Numbered from the stretch's first letter, positions 51,602-61,088 are shown. The stretch: 64,000 bases of DNA from Aureimonas altamirensis (GCF_001463885.1 NZ_BBWQ01000005.1:62001-126000); one strand, 5' to 3'. The notes: a model not told the origin generated them from the sequence alone. A program made the numbers and translations.

Positions 51602-52960
51602 ATGCGAGAGGCGTTCGACGAACTGTTGGCCTGCCTCGGGCCGTCCGGCTGCCTTATCGGACCGGATGTCCCGGAGGCGTCGCGCACCGACGAAAGCCGC
51701 ACCGGCCGCACTCTGCCCGCCGCGCTTCTGCGGCCGGCAGATGTGGATGCGGTGTCGCAGGCCTTGGCGATCTGCCATCGGCATAGGCTTCGCGTCGTTC
51801 CGCAAGGCGGCATGACGGGCCTTGCCGGCGGCGCCAACGCTCTAGCGGGCGAGGTGGCGTTGTCGCTGGCGCGCTTCCATGGCGTCGAGGCGGTGGACGC
51901 ACAGGCCGCAACCATGTGCGTGCGGGCGGGCACCGTGCTGGCCGTCGCACAGGAAGCGGCGGCGGAGGCCGGCTTCGTGTTTCCCATCGACTACGGGTCA
52001 CGCGGCTCCTGCCAGATCGGCGGCCTCGTGGCAACCAATGGCGGCGGCCCGCGCGTCATCCGCTACGGCACCACGCGGGCGAACGTGCTGGGGCTGGAGG
52101 TTGTGCTGGCCGACGGGACGGTGCTGTCGCATCTGGGCGGCCAGTTGAAGGACAATACGGGCTATGACCTGAAGAGCCTCTTCGTCGGCTCGGAGGGGAC
52201 GCTCGGCGTCGTCACGCGCGCCGTCTTCCGCCTGTGGCCGAAGCCCGGTGAGACCTATACCGCGCTGTGCGCGCTGCCGGATGCCAGGGCGGCAACCGCG
52301 CTTCTGGCGGCGGCCCGCTCCGCCGTGACGCTATCCGCGTTCGAGGCTTTGTGGCCAGCCTATTACGATATTGGCTGCCTGCTGGCGAAAACGCGCCCGT
52401 TCGCCGCTACGCCGGCCGTGTGCATTCTCATCGAGGCCGAGCAGCCGCTGGAGGCGCTGCTGGAAACCGCCTTCGAGGACGGGCTTGTCGAGGATGCGCT
52501 GATGGCGCGTTCCTACGCCGATGCCCGGGCATTCTGGGCGGTGCGTGAGGCGGCCGGGCTGGATGACGCGCTGCCGGGCCTGATGAACTTCGACGTCAGC
52601 ATCGAGCTGCAGGCCATGCCGGCCTTTGTCGACGGCCTGACCGCGGCCATCGAAAACGTCTTTCCCGGTACGCGGAGCCTGTTCTTTGGCCATATGGGGG
52701 ACGGCAACCTGCACCTGATCCTGCACCGCGACGAAATGGACGCGCCGACGGCCCACGCGCTGGACGAGCTGGTTTACGAGCGCGTGCGCGGGGAAGGGGG
52801 CTCTGTCTCGGCAGAGCATGGCATCGGAACGCTGAAGCGCGAATGGCTGGGTTTCTCACGCAGTCCCGCTGAAATCCGCACCATGCAGGCGATTAAGTCC
52901 GCGTTGGACCCTCACGAAATCATGAACCCGGGCAAGTTGTTGACGAGTTGCCAATCATAG
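51602..52960 (+). CDS. FAD-binding oxidase/dehydrogenase (GlcD / D-2-hydroxyglutarate dehydrogenase type)
   Basis: This 452-residue flavoprotein of the vanillyl-alcohol oxidase fold has the FAD pyrophosphate loop PQGGMTGLAGGAN, a C-terminal FAD-linked oxidase domain, and the family's end signature SVSAEHGIGTLKREWL with HMGDGNLH. It oxidises a D-2-hydroxy acid (D-lactate, glycolate or 2-hydroxyglutarate are typical), feeding electrons to the quinone pool or another acceptor. It starts 4 bases after putA with no strong ribosome site, so coupling is probable. Chemistry relating the two could be glutamate/2-oxoglutarate by-products. Confidence 0.85.
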   Translation: MREAFDELLACLGPSGCLIGPDVPEASRTDESRTGRTLPAALLRPADVDAVSQALAICHRHRLRVVPQGGMTGLAGGANALAGEVALSLARFHGVEAVDAQAATMCVRAGTVLAVAQEAAAEAGFVFPIDYGSRGSCQIGGLVATNGGGPRVIRYGTTRANVLGLEVVLADGTVLSHLGGQLKDNTGYDLKSLFVGSEGTLGVVTRAVFRLWPKPGETYTALCALPDARAATALLAAARSAVTLSAFEALWPAYYDIGCLLAKTRPFAATPAVCILIEAEQPLEALLETAFEDGLVEDALMARSYADARAFWAVREAAGLDDALPGLMNFDVSIELQAMPAFVDGLTAAIENVFPGTRSLFFGHMGDGNLHLILHRDEMDAPTAHALDELVYERVRGEGGSVSAEHGIGTLKREWLGFSRSPAEIRTMQAIKSALDPHEIMNPGKLLTSCQS

Positions 52961-52968
52961 ACTTCTAG

Positions 52969-52997
52969 TTGATATCCGTCGGGAAAGCACATAATCA
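52969..52997 (+). promoter_or_regulatory. Sigma-70-like promoter for the manC group
   Basis: TTGATA (52969-52974), 17 bases, then TAATCA (52992-52997) stand 60 bases before the ATG of the mannose-1-phosphate guanylyltransferase gene, with no other gene between. Confidence 0.5.
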
Positions 52998-53057
52998 CCC
53001 GGTTCCCGAGCCTCGATATCGCTTGTCTCTGCGCGCGATAGGAAACTGGAGCGTGTG

Positions 53058-54491
53058 ATGGATTTTGATGGCGGCCTGGCAGCGAAGATCACTCCCGTCA
53101 TCATGGTCGGCGGTGCCGGAACGCGGCTGTGGCCGATTTCCCGCGAGACGATGCCCAAGCAGTTCATCGCCATCATGGATGACGGCCTGTCCACCTTTCA
53201 GGGCACACTGACACGGGTAGCCGGGCCGAACTTCAATCAGCCGATCATCATAACGTCCAACGACTTCAGGTTTGTCGTAGCAGAGCAGATGCGCTCGCTG
53301 GGCGTGCAGGGCGAAATCGTTCTCGAGCCTGAACGGCGCGACTCCGCCGCCGCCGTGGCCGTTGCCGCCGTCATGGTAGAGGCACGGCAGGCCGGCTCGC
53401 TCTGCCTCGTCCTTGCAGGCGATCATGTCATCGACGACGATGCGGCTTTCGTTCACGATTGCACGATCGCTGCCTCGCAGGCCGCCACCGGCAAGATCAT
53501 GACGATCGGCATCGTGCCGACATTCCCGGCTTCCGGTTATGGATATATCGCGGCCGGCAAGGCATTGGCGTCACAGAACAGTTTCGTCGTCGATCGCTTC
53601 GTCGAAAAGCCCGACGCCGAGACGGCGGCGCGCTACGTTTCGGAAGGCCTCCTCTGGAACAGCGGAAACTTCCTGTTCCGGTCGGATACGATGATTGCGG
53701 AAATGGAGCAGCGTTGCCCGGATATAATTCAGGCCGCCTCGGCCGCCGTCGCGGGGGGCAAGCGCGATCTCGACTTTCTGCGTCTCGACGCCGAGAGCTT
53801 CTCGACCTCGCCGAAGATCTCCATCGATTATGCGATCATGGAAAAGACCGATCGCGCCGGCGTGGTGAAGGCCAGTTTCGGCTGGTCCGATATCGGCGCC
53901 TGGGATTCCGTCTACGACGTCAAGAAGCACGATGATGCCGGCAACGTGATCGAGGGCCCTGTTTCGACGATCGGGGTGACGAACAGCCTGGTGATGTCGG
54001 ATGGCCATTTGACGACGGTCGTCGGGCTGGACGGAGTGGTGGTGGTGACGACGCCGGATGCGGTGCTTGTCGCTTCCAAGGACCAGGCTTCAAAGGTCAA
54101 GGATCTCGTCACCCAGTTGCGCACCGAAGGCTTCGGCGAGGCGACCGACCATTTGCGGATACACCGTCCATGGGGGTGGTATCAGCGCATCGATATCGGT
54201 GACCGGTTCCAGGTCAAGCATATCTGCGTGAAGGCGGGCGGGACGCTGTCTCTGCAGCGCCACTACCATCGCGCCGAGCACTGGATCGTCGTGCGCGGCA
54301 CGGCCGAGGTCACCATCGACGATACCGTCCGCTATTATCATGAAAACGAGGCCGCCTATCTGCCGATCGGCTGCGTGCACCGGCTTCGCAATCCAGGCAA
54401 GATCGATCTTCGCATCATCGAGGTGCAGGTTGGCAGCTATACCGGCGAGGACGACATCGTGCGGCTCGACGACGTGTACGCACGGACCTGA
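53058..54491 (+). CDS. manC: Mannose-1-phosphate guanylyltransferase / mannose-6-phosphate isomerase
   Basis: This 477-residue bifunctional enzyme makes GDP-mannose. The N-terminal nucleotidyltransferase domain begins with the signature GGAGTRLWPISRETMPKQF and has FVEKPDAETA and WNSGNFLF downstream. The C-terminal cupin isomerase domain has the metal-binding HYHRAEHWIVVRGTAEV and EAAYLPIGCVHRLRNPG. GDP-mannose would supply a surface polysaccharide. The ATG at 53058 has GGAG 7 bases upstream. The next gene begins 5 bases after its stop. Confidence 0.93.
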   Translation: MDFDGGLAAKITPVIMVGGAGTRLWPISRETMPKQFIAIMDDGLSTFQGTLTRVAGPNFNQPIIITSNDFRFVVAEQMRSLGVQGEIVLEPERRDSAAAVAVAAVMVEARQAGSLCLVLAGDHVIDDDAAFVHDCTIAASQAATGKIMTIGIVPTFPASGYGYIAAGKALASQNSFVVDRFVEKPDAETAARYVSEGLLWNSGNFLFRSDTMIAEMEQRCPDIIQAASAAVAGGKRDLDFLRLDAESFSTSPKISIDYAIMEKTDRAGVVKASFGWSDIGAWDSVYDVKKHDDAGNVIEGPVSTIGVTNSLVMSDGHLTTVVGLDGVVVVTTPDAVLVASKDQASKVKDLVTQLRTEGFGEATDHLRIHRPWGWYQRIDIGDRFQVKHICVKAGGTLSLQRHYHRAEHWIVVRGTAEVTIDDTVRYYHENEAAYLPIGCVHRLRNPGKIDLRIIEVQVGSYTGEDDIVRLDDVYART

Positions 54492-54496
54492 CGGCC

Positions 54497-55906
54497 ATGG
54501 CTGCAAGCGATCTCAAATTCGGGACAAGCGGGCTGCGCGGACTGGTCGTGGATCTTCAGGGTGCCGCCGCGCGCCAATGGACATCGGCCTTCCTGAGCAT
54601 CGTCGACACCAGGTCGCCCGGCGACGTTCTGATCGGTCGCGATCTTCGCGATAGCAGCCCTGCCATCGCCGGCGACTGCGCGGCCGGGGCCTGTGCCGCA
54701 GGGTGGCGGCCGCTGGATGCCGGAACGCTTCCAACCCCGGCGCTCGCCATGGCTGCCATGGCGCGGGGATGCCCGGCGATCATGGTGACGGGAAGCCACA
54801 TTCCCGAAGACCGTAACGGACTGAAATTCTATCTGCCGTCGGGAGAGATCACGAAGGCGGACGAAGCCGCCATACGCTCCGCATACATGGCTTCCGGCCC
54901 GTTCGTAGCGCCGGCAGAGTGCGAGTTTGCGACCGTGGACGTGGTGCAGGCCTATCTGGACCGATACCGCGCGTTCTTCGGTACGGGTGCGCTGGCCGGG
55001 CTGCAGGTCGGCGTCTACCAGCAGAGCGCCGTCGGTCGCGATATTCTTGTCGAGTTGATCGGCGCGCTTGGCGCAACGGTCGTTCCGCTTGGGCGGTCGG
55101 AGCGCTTCATTCCGATCGATACGGAAGCGCACCATCCACGCGATATCGAGCTTGTCCAAGGCTGGGCGCAAGAAGGCCGGTTCGACGCGATCGTATCCAC
55201 CGACGGTGACGGTGATCGACCACTGGTTGCAGACAGCGATGGAAACTTCGTTCGCGGCGATCTGCTCGGCCTGATGACTGCGATGCATCTCGACATCGAC
55301 GCCATCGTAACGCCAGTCACCTCCAGTACCGCTGTCGAGCGGTCGGGCGTTGCGCAGCGGGTGCTGAGGACGCGTGTGGGCTCCCCTTACGTGATCGAGG
55401 GCATGGAACAGCTCCGCGCAGACAATCTGCCGGGCGTACTTGGCTTCGAGGCAAATGGCGGCGTGCTGCTGGGTGGCGATCTAACCCGTGCCGGGCGGAC
55501 CTTGCACGCGCTTCCGACGCGGGATGCAGTCCTGCCCATCATAGCCGCGTTGGCAGAAGCGCGGGCCAAAGGCGGATCGCTACGGCACGCGGTGGACGCC
55601 CTTTCGCCCGGCCATGCCCTGGCGGACAGGCTGGAAAATGTGGCCCCGGAAAAAAGCGCGGCCTTCCTCACACGCCTTGGTGCGGACGAAGCCTTCGCAG
55701 CGGCGCTGTTTGCCGAACAGGGCGGGACCGTCGGTGTCGATGCGATCGACGGTGTCCGCTTCGTTCTGGCCGACGGTTCCGTGGTGCATTTCCGAGCATC
55801 CGGCAACGCGCCGGAGTTGCGCTGCTATGTCGAAGCCAAGGATGCGGCTCGCGCTTCCGCGCTTCTGGCGTGGGGAATTTCTGCGGCCCAACGCCAGGTA
55901 TCTTAA
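54497..55906 (+). CDS. Phosphohexomutase (phosphomannomutase/phosphoglucomutase)
   Basis: This 469-residue enzyme of the alpha-D-phosphohexomutase family moves phosphate between C6 and C1 of the sugar. The catalytic Ser loop reads TGSHIPEDRNGLKF (more often TASHNP) with metal loop DGDGDRPLVAD and sugar loop GFEANGGVLLGG. The loop resembles the branch containing rhizobial NoeK-like phosphomannomutases. Together with ManC it would make mannose-1-phosphate for GDP-mannose. It begins 5 bases after manC. Confidence 0.88.
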   Translation: MAASDLKFGTSGLRGLVVDLQGAAARQWTSAFLSIVDTRSPGDVLIGRDLRDSSPAIAGDCAAGACAAGWRPLDAGTLPTPALAMAAMARGCPAIMVTGSHIPEDRNGLKFYLPSGEITKADEAAIRSAYMASGPFVAPAECEFATVDVVQAYLDRYRAFFGTGALAGLQVGVYQQSAVGRDILVELIGALGATVVPLGRSERFIPIDTEAHHPRDIELVQGWAQEGRFDAIVSTDGDGDRPLVADSDGNFVRGDLLGLMTAMHLDIDAIVTPVTSSTAVERSGVAQRVLRTRVGSPYVIEGMEQLRADNLPGVLGFEANGGVLLGGDLTRAGRTLHALPTRDAVLPIIAALAEARAKGGSLRHAVDALSPGHALADRLENVAPEKSAAFLTRLGADEAFAAALFAEQGGTVGVDAIDGVRFVLADGSVVHFRASGNAPELRCYVEAKDAARASALLAWGISAAQRQVS

Positions 55907-55956
55907 ACCACTGATGATAAGTTCACTCTATCGTCTCAACGAGCAGGAGAGACGAC

Positions 55957-57033
55957 GTGCAAACCATCGGCCGCGCAAAGCATAGAAACGTCAACATCCA
56001 ATGGATGCGCGCGCTGGCCGCGCTGGCCGTGGCGATCTATCATATATCGCACTACATCGCCTTTGAGTTCGATGATCGACGGTTTGCCGACATCTTCGAC
56101 GGAAAATTCGGCCTTCTCGGTGTTGCGATCTTCTTTGCGATCTCCGGCGCCTTGATGGCGGATCTCCTGCACCGCACGCCTCCGACGCTCTTTCTCGCCC
56201 ACCGGCTGGTGCGCATCTACCCGTTGTTCATTCTGGTTTTCGTCGTCGTGGCGTTTATTCGGACGGGCGAGCTCGATGCCGATGTCCGGGCGATGTCGTT
56301 GGCGCTCGTCGGCACGCGGGTCGTGTTCGAGCTTAATATCGAATGGACCCTCGTTCTCGAGGTCTTCTTCTACGTCATCCTGTTTCTGCTGGCGGTGGCA
56401 GCAGGAGCAAGGTTCGTTGTTCCATTCGCCATCGCATGGCTTGCCGCAATCGGCGTTGCTTCGATTATCGACCCGGAGCAGATGGGCAATACCTTGTCGC
56501 CCACGCTGCTGCAGGCGTTCTTTCTGCCGGGGAACGCGGCCTTTGCCGGGGGATTGCTGATCCCGACGATCCTGCGGCAGGGGCGGGTGCAACCGATCTG
56601 GGCCGTGATCGCCCTGGGTCTGGGCGCAGTGACCATGTCGGTCGACCTTGCCTATGGCCGCATTGTCGGCTCGCTTGCCGCGGTCATCCTTGTCGCGATG
56701 GTGTATGGCGTCTCGACTAAGGAGCCGAAGCGCGGCAGTTTCGGCTGGGCCGCAGAGCGGCTCGGGGATTACAGCTATGCCCTGTATCTCATCCACGTGC
56801 CGGTAACGCATCTTGTTCTGGCCAATCTTCAGGCGACGCCGGCGGTTCTCTGGGCGGCGTGCGTCGGCGCAGCGCTCGCCGTATCGGTGCCGCTCGGTAT
56901 GCTGGATATCAGCCTTTACAGACGGTTGCGCAAACATGTCGATGGCGCGAACGCACGGCGTCTTGCCGCGGTGATCTGGCTTTACGTGGCAGCCTACAGC
57001 GCGGTCGGCGTCATTTTCATTTTCAAGCAGTAG
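55957..57033 (+). CDS. Acyltransferase family 3 membrane protein
   Basis: This 358-residue multi-pass membrane acyltransferase (ExoZ/NodX type) O-acetylates sugars of exported glycans. It begins NIQWMRALAALAVAIYHISH, the family signature with the catalytic His, and has about ten helices. The start is GTG at 55957, with AGGAGA 6-7 bases upstream. It follows the mutase after 50 bases, so it completes the polysaccharide group with manC. Confidence 0.85.
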   Translation: MQTIGRAKHRNVNIQWMRALAALAVAIYHISHYIAFEFDDRRFADIFDGKFGLLGVAIFFAISGALMADLLHRTPPTLFLAHRLVRIYPLFILVFVVVAFIRTGELDADVRAMSLALVGTRVVFELNIEWTLVLEVFFYVILFLLAVAAGARFVVPFAIAWLAAIGVASIIDPEQMGNTLSPTLLQAFFLPGNAAFAGGLLIPTILRQGRVQPIWAVIALGLGAVTMSVDLAYGRIVGSLAAVILVAMVYGVSTKEPKRGSFGWAAERLGDYSYALYLIHVPVTHLVLANLQATPAVLWAACVGAALAVSVPLGMLDISLYRRLRKHVDGANARRLAAVIWLYVAAYSAVGVIFIFKQ

Positions 57034-57109
57034 CGCATACGGGACTTGCCCATCCCCCACGACAAGCTGATGTAATGTCCGGGTTCAATGCCGCAGGAGG
57101 GGCAGGGCG

Positions 57110-57964
57110 ATGGGCGTGAGCGGATTTGGCGTGCACACCGCGATGTGGGCGATGGAATGGAACCGCGAGGCGGCGGAGTACGCCATACCCGAGGCGGTCC
57201 GACACGGGATCGACTTTCTGGAAATCACCATGCTGGATCCGGAAGGCGTCGATACCGACCACACCAGGCGCCTGCTTGAAAAGCACGAGGTCGAATGCGT
57301 CTGCTCTCTCGGCATGCCGCTCGATCGCCTTCCGACCAACGATCCGGATGGCGCGCTGGCCTTTCTGAAACTGGCGCTGGATCGCTCTCATGCCATCGGC
57401 GCCAAGGCGATGAGCGGCGTGATCTATGGCGGTATCGGCCAGCGCACCGGCTTTCCGCCCACCGAAGCCGAAATCGATGCAACGGCGCGGGTCGTGCGCG
57501 CGGCGGCCGCTTATGCTGCAGGGCTCGGCATGGAGTATGGGCTGGAGGCGGTGAACCGCTACGAAAACCATATCCTCAACACGGCCGAGCAGGCCGTCGC
57601 CATGGTGGAGAAGGTGGGCGCGGACAACGTCTTCATCCATCTCGATACCTACCACATGAATATCGAGGAGAAGGGGCTGGCCAACGGCATCCTCAAGGCG
57701 CGTGAGCACCTGAAATATATTCATCTGTCGGCAAGCGACCGTGGCACCCCCGGCTGCGATACCGTCCAGTGGGACGAGGTCTTCGCCACCCTTGCCGCCA
57801 TCGGCTTCAAGGGCGGCATGGCCATGGAAAGCTTCATCAGCGTACCGCCGCAGATCGCCAGCGCCCTGTCGGTCTGGCGTCCCGTGGCGCCCGACCGCGA
57901 GGAGGTTCTTGGCCAGGGACTGCCGTTCCTGCGCAACAAGGCACGGCAGTATGGCCTGATCTGA
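57110..57964 (+). CDS. Ketose 3-epimerase (D-tagatose / D-allulose 3-epimerase-like)
   Basis: This 284-residue TIM-barrel epimerase has all four expected metal-site features: Glu in LEAVNRYENH, Asp in HLDTYHMNIEE, a His near YIHLSASDRGTPG and Glu in AMESF. These signatures place it with D-tagatose 3-epimerase rather than hydroxypyruvate isomerase. Such enzymes interconvert ketoses at C3 (for example D-ribulose and D-xylulose). AGGAGG precedes the ATG. It converges with the ribitol-type SDR, 13 bases apart. Confidence 0.85.
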   Translation: MGVSGFGVHTAMWAMEWNREAAEYAIPEAVRHGIDFLEITMLDPEGVDTDHTRRLLEKHEVECVCSLGMPLDRLPTNDPDGALAFLKLALDRSHAIGAKAMSGVIYGGIGQRTGFPPTEAEIDATARVVRAAAAYAAGLGMEYGLEAVNRYENHILNTAEQAVAMVEKVGADNVFIHLDTYHMNIEEKGLANGILKAREHLKYIHLSASDRGTPGCDTVQWDEVFATLAAIGFKGGMAMESFISVPPQIASALSVWRPVAPDREEVLGQGLPFLRNKARQYGLI

Positions 57965-57977
57965 AACCGGGCTTCGC

Positions 57978-58709
57978 CTATACCCGGTCGAAATTGGTCG
58001 GCAGCACCAGAATGTCGCGGATGGTTACGGTGCGCTTGCGCGTCAGCATGTAGACGACTGCGTCGGCCACCTCGGACGGGTCGATCAGGCTGCCGGATTC
58101 CTTGGCCTTGCGCAGGTTCTCTTCCGGCCAGTCGGCCAGGAGGGCGGACACGACCGGCCCCGGCGAAACCTGGCCCACGCGGATACCGTGTGGAATCATC
58201 TGCCGGCGCATCGTCTGCACGAAGCACGTCATGGCCCATTTGGACGATGCGTAGACCGGCTCCCACCATGTGGGATAATGGCCCGCGATGGAGGAGGTGA
58301 CGACGATATCGCCGGTCTTGCGCTCGATCATATGCGGCGCCACGTCGTGCACGTTCTTCATGACGGCGTTGATGTTGAGGTTCAACATCCGGTCGATCGC
58401 ATCGGAGGTCGTCTCGGTCAGCTCGCCGCCGATATAGGTGCCGGCATTGCAGTACAGGATGTCGATCTGCGGCACCTTGGCGAGGATTTCCGGCACCATG
58501 GCGTTGCAGCTCGCCGGATCGAGCAGGTCCGTCACCTGCGGGATCGCATCCCCTCCAAGCCGCCCGGCCAGTTCGTGAAGACTTTCGGCGTTGCGGTCCA
58601 CCAGCACCACGCGCGCGCCCTGTTCCAAAAGCGCCTCTGTCGTGGCAAGGCCGATGCCCGATGCCGCCCCGGTGATGACCGCGACCTTGCCGCCCAGTGA
58701 TTCAGCCAT
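57978..58709 (-). CDS. Short-chain dehydrogenase, ribitol 2-dehydrogenase-like
   Basis: This 243-residue SDR has TGAASGIG, the YxxxK pair in VYASSKWAM, and segments typical of the bacterial ribitol dehydrogenases, such as YCNAGTYIGGELTE, MLNLNINAVMKNVHDV, GQVSPGPVVSALLADWP and VLPTNFDRV. Ribitol dehydrogenase makes D-ribulose. A GGGAGGGG stands just upstream of the ATG at 58709. It is third in a minus-strand group after the Gfo/Idh and isomerase genes, 109 bases behind them, so it may have its own promoter. Confidence 0.82.
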   Translation of the reverse strand: MAESLGGKVAVITGAASGIGLATTEALLEQGARVVLVDRNAESLHELAGRLGGDAIPQVTDLLDPASCNAMVPEILAKVPQIDILYCNAGTYIGGELTETTSDAIDRMLNLNINAVMKNVHDVAPHMIERKTGDIVVTSSIAGHYPTWWEPVYASSKWAMTCFVQTMRRQMIPHGIRVGQVSPGPVVSALLADWPEENLRKAKESGSLIDPSEVADAVVYMLTRKRTVTIRDILVLPTNFDRV

Positions 58710-58818
58710 TCCAATCCCCTCCCGAAATCCTCGCACATCCTGTGCGCCGGCTCCGACTGTATAGGTCATTCGGCCGCCTTCAACCGATACCGGTAAGGAT
58801 TATCCGGAACGGGTCGAT

Positions 58819-59979
58819 CTAGCGCCGCAGCGCGACGAAGGCGCCGTTCGACCTGGCGGATCGCACGCACGCGTCCACGAAGGCCACCCCTTCCACGCCG
58901 TCCTCGATGCCGGGCAGCACCGCATCCGGCTTTTCGCCCTTGCCCTGCGCCGCGCGGATCAGCGCCGCAGCGTCGGAGTAGATATTGGCGAACGCCTCGA
59001 TATAGCCCTCCGGGTGCCCGGCCGGCACGCGTGACGCGGTGGCCGACGCGGCATCGGACCCCGCGCCGTTGCGCGTGATCAGGCGCGTCGCCTCTCCATG
59101 CCGTGTATAGCGCAGCACGTTGGGCTGCTCCTGCTGCCAGTCGAGCCCGCCCTTGTCGCCGAACAGGCGCAGGCGCAATCCGTTCTCGTGCCCCGGAGCC
59201 ACCTGGCTGCACCAGAGCATGCCGCGCGCCCCGCCTTCGTACTGCAACAGGACATGGGCATTGTCGTCCAGCGCGCGGCCGTCACCGAACGACTGGAGGT
59301 CGGCCGCCAGCCGCTCGATGGCAAGCCCCGAGACATAGGACGCCAGATGAAAGGCATGCGTACCGATGTCGCCCAGTGCCCCACCGAGGCCGGCCCGCTC
59401 GGGGTCGGTACGCCATTCGGCCTGCTTGGAGCCGGCCTTTTCGACGCTGTCGGTCAGCCAGTCCTGGGCATACTCCACCTGCACCACGCGCAATCGGCCC
59501 AATGCACCCTCGGCGATCATCTGTCGCGCCTGACGGATCAGCGGGTAGGCCGAGTAGTTGTGCGTCAGCACGAACAGGGCGTTTCCACGCTCCACGGCGG
59601 CGCGCATGCGCCGTGCCTCGGCCAGCGTTCCCGTCAGCGGCTTGTCGCAGATCACGTGGATGCCGCGCTTCAGGAATTCGGTCGCGGCCGGCAGGTGCAT
59701 GTGGTTGGGCGTCACGATGGCGACGGCCTCGATGCCATCCTTCAACCGTGCTTCCCTCTGCGCCATCCGGCGGAAGTCGTCATAGGTGCGGTCGGGCGCA
59801 AGTCCGAGCGCCAGGCCGCTTTCCCGTGCCTTTTCCGGGGTGGACGACAGCGCACCGGCAACCAGCGTGTACCGGCCGTCCAGCCTGGCCGCCATGCGAT
59901 GGACGCCACCGATAAAGGCGCCGCTGCCGCCGCCGACCATGCCGAGGCGGATGGGGGTCGTGTCCGTGTTCAATGTCAT
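58819..59979 (-). CDS. Gfo/Idh/MocA-family oxidoreductase
   Basis: This 386-residue NAD(P) sugar dehydrogenase has the Rossmann motif GMVGGGSGAFIGGVHR, the cofactor/active-site Lys in ICDKPLTG and the catalytic GDIGTHAFHL. Family members oxidise or reduce sugars and inositols at ring hydroxyls, including 3-keto-sugar formation. The ATG at 59979 overlaps the upstream isomerase stop (ATGA), proving co-translation. The substrate is presumably the same as that of the isomerase. Confidence 0.87.
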   Translation of the reverse strand: MTLNTDTTPIRLGMVGGGSGAFIGGVHRMAARLDGRYTLVAGALSSTPEKARESGLALGLAPDRTYDDFRRMAQREARLKDGIEAVAIVTPNHMHLPAATEFLKRGIHVICDKPLTGTLAEARRMRAAVERGNALFVLTHNYSAYPLIRQARQMIAEGALGRLRVVQVEYAQDWLTDSVEKAGSKQAEWRTDPERAGLGGALGDIGTHAFHLASYVSGLAIERLAADLQSFGDGRALDDNAHVLLQYEGGARGMLWCSQVAPGHENGLRLRLFGDKGGLDWQQEQPNVLRYTRHGEATRLITRNGAGSDAASATASRVPAGHPEGYIEAFANIYSDAAALIRAAQGKGEKPDAVLPGIEDGVEGVAFVDACVRSARSNGAFVALRR

Positions 59980-61034
59980 CTCCCGAGACCGAGGATCTGT
60001 CGGTTGCGCGCGTCGTCCGTACCGGCGGCGGCGAAGTCGTCGAAGGCACGGTCGGTGACGCGAATGATATGATCGCGCACGAAGGCCGCGCCCTCGCGCG
60101 CACCGTCTTCCGGATGCTTGAGGGCGCACTCCCACTCGACGACCGCCCAGCCGTCGAAATCGTATTGCGCGAGCTTCGAGAAGACGGCGGTAAAGTCCAC
60201 CTGTCCATCGCCCGGGCTGCGGAACCGCCCGGCGCGGTCTATCCAGGGCTGATAGCCGCCATAGACGCCCTGCCGGCCGGTGGGGTTGAACTCGGCATCC
60301 TTGACGTGAAACATCGAGATGCGCTCGTGGTAGATGTCGATGTTCTGCAGGTAATCCAGCCCCTGCAGCACATAGTGGGACGGATCGTAGAGCATGCGGG
60401 CCCGCTGATGGCCGCCGACCCGCTCGAGGAACATCTCATAGGAGATGCCGTCATGCAGGTCTTCGCCGGGGTGGATCTCGAAGCAGATGTCGACGCCGAC
60501 ATCCTCCGCATGGTCGAGGATCGGTTTCCAGCGTTGTGCCAGTTCGTCGAAGGCCGCCTCGATCAAGCCGGCGGGGCGCTGCGGCCATGGGTAAACATAC
60601 GGCCAGGCCAGCGCCCCCGAGAAGGCCGCGATGGCCGGCAGGCCAAGGTTTGCCGCGGCGGACAGCGTCTTGCGGAGCTGGTCCACCGCCCACTCCTGAC
60701 GCGCCTGCGGCCGGCCGCGCACGGCCTCCGGGGCAAACCCGTCGAACAGAAGATCATAGGCCGGATGCACGGCAACGAGCTGGCCCTGCAGATGGGCGGA
60801 CAATTCGGTGAAAACCGTACCGTGTGCGCCCAGCCGCCCGGCAAGCTCCTGCGCGTAATCGCGCGATGTGGCCGCAAGGCCGACATCCATCAAGCGCATG
60901 TCGCCCGTCGGCACCTGCAGGCCGATATAGCCGCAATCGGCTGCCCACCCGGCAAGCCCATCGAGCGTGTCGAAGGGGGCCTCGTCCCCGACGAACTGAG
61001 CCAGGAACAGGCCGGGGCCCTTCATCGTCTTCAT
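59976..61034 (-). CDS. Sugar phosphate isomerase/epimerase family protein
   Basis: This 352-residue TIM-barrel protein of the AP-endonuclease-2 superfamily (IolE/IolH-like sugar isomerases) has metal-site features CFEIHPGEDLHDG, YDPSHYVLQGLDY, FHVKDAEF and VVEWECAL. It is first in the minus-strand group and is translated together with the Gfo/Idh gene. The ATG at 61034 with GGGAGG 6 bases upstream is chosen over a TTG two codons earlier. The LacI-type operator lies 41 bases before it. Confidence 0.85.
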   Translation of the reverse strand: MKTMKGPGLFLAQFVGDEAPFDTLDGLAGWAADCGYIGLQVPTGDMRLMDVGLAATSRDYAQELAGRLGAHGTVFTELSAHLQGQLVAVHPAYDLLFDGFAPEAVRGRPQARQEWAVDQLRKTLSAAANLGLPAIAAFSGALAWPYVYPWPQRPAGLIEAAFDELAQRWKPILDHAEDVGVDICFEIHPGEDLHDGISYEMFLERVGGHQRARMLYDPSHYVLQGLDYLQNIDIYHERISMFHVKDAEFNPTGRQGVYGGYQPWIDRAGRFRSPGDGQVDFTAVFSKLAQYDFDGWAVVEWECALKHPEDGAREGAAFVRDHIIRVTDRAFDDFAAAGTDDARNRQILGLGR

Positions 61035-61074
61035 CTGCAACCTCCCTGCAGCGAGCCGGATTGACAGCGGCTTC

Positions 61075-61088
61075 TGTAATCGATTGCA
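61075..61088. promoter_or_regulatory. LacI-type operator, divergent promoter
   Basis: TGTAATCGATTGCA fits the LacI-family consensus TGNAANCGNTTNCA without mismatch. It lies between the isomerase gene (minus) and lacI-type regulator (plus), next to a TTGACA (61061-61066), so it could block both promoters. A self-complementary TTGCATGCAA (61084-61093) overlaps its right arm. Confidence 0.72.

Noticed and set aside
48856-51987. A 1043-codon minus-strand open frame
   Set aside because: It lies antisense to putA and the FAD dehydrogenase, both complete enzymes; it has low-complexity composition and no start signal.
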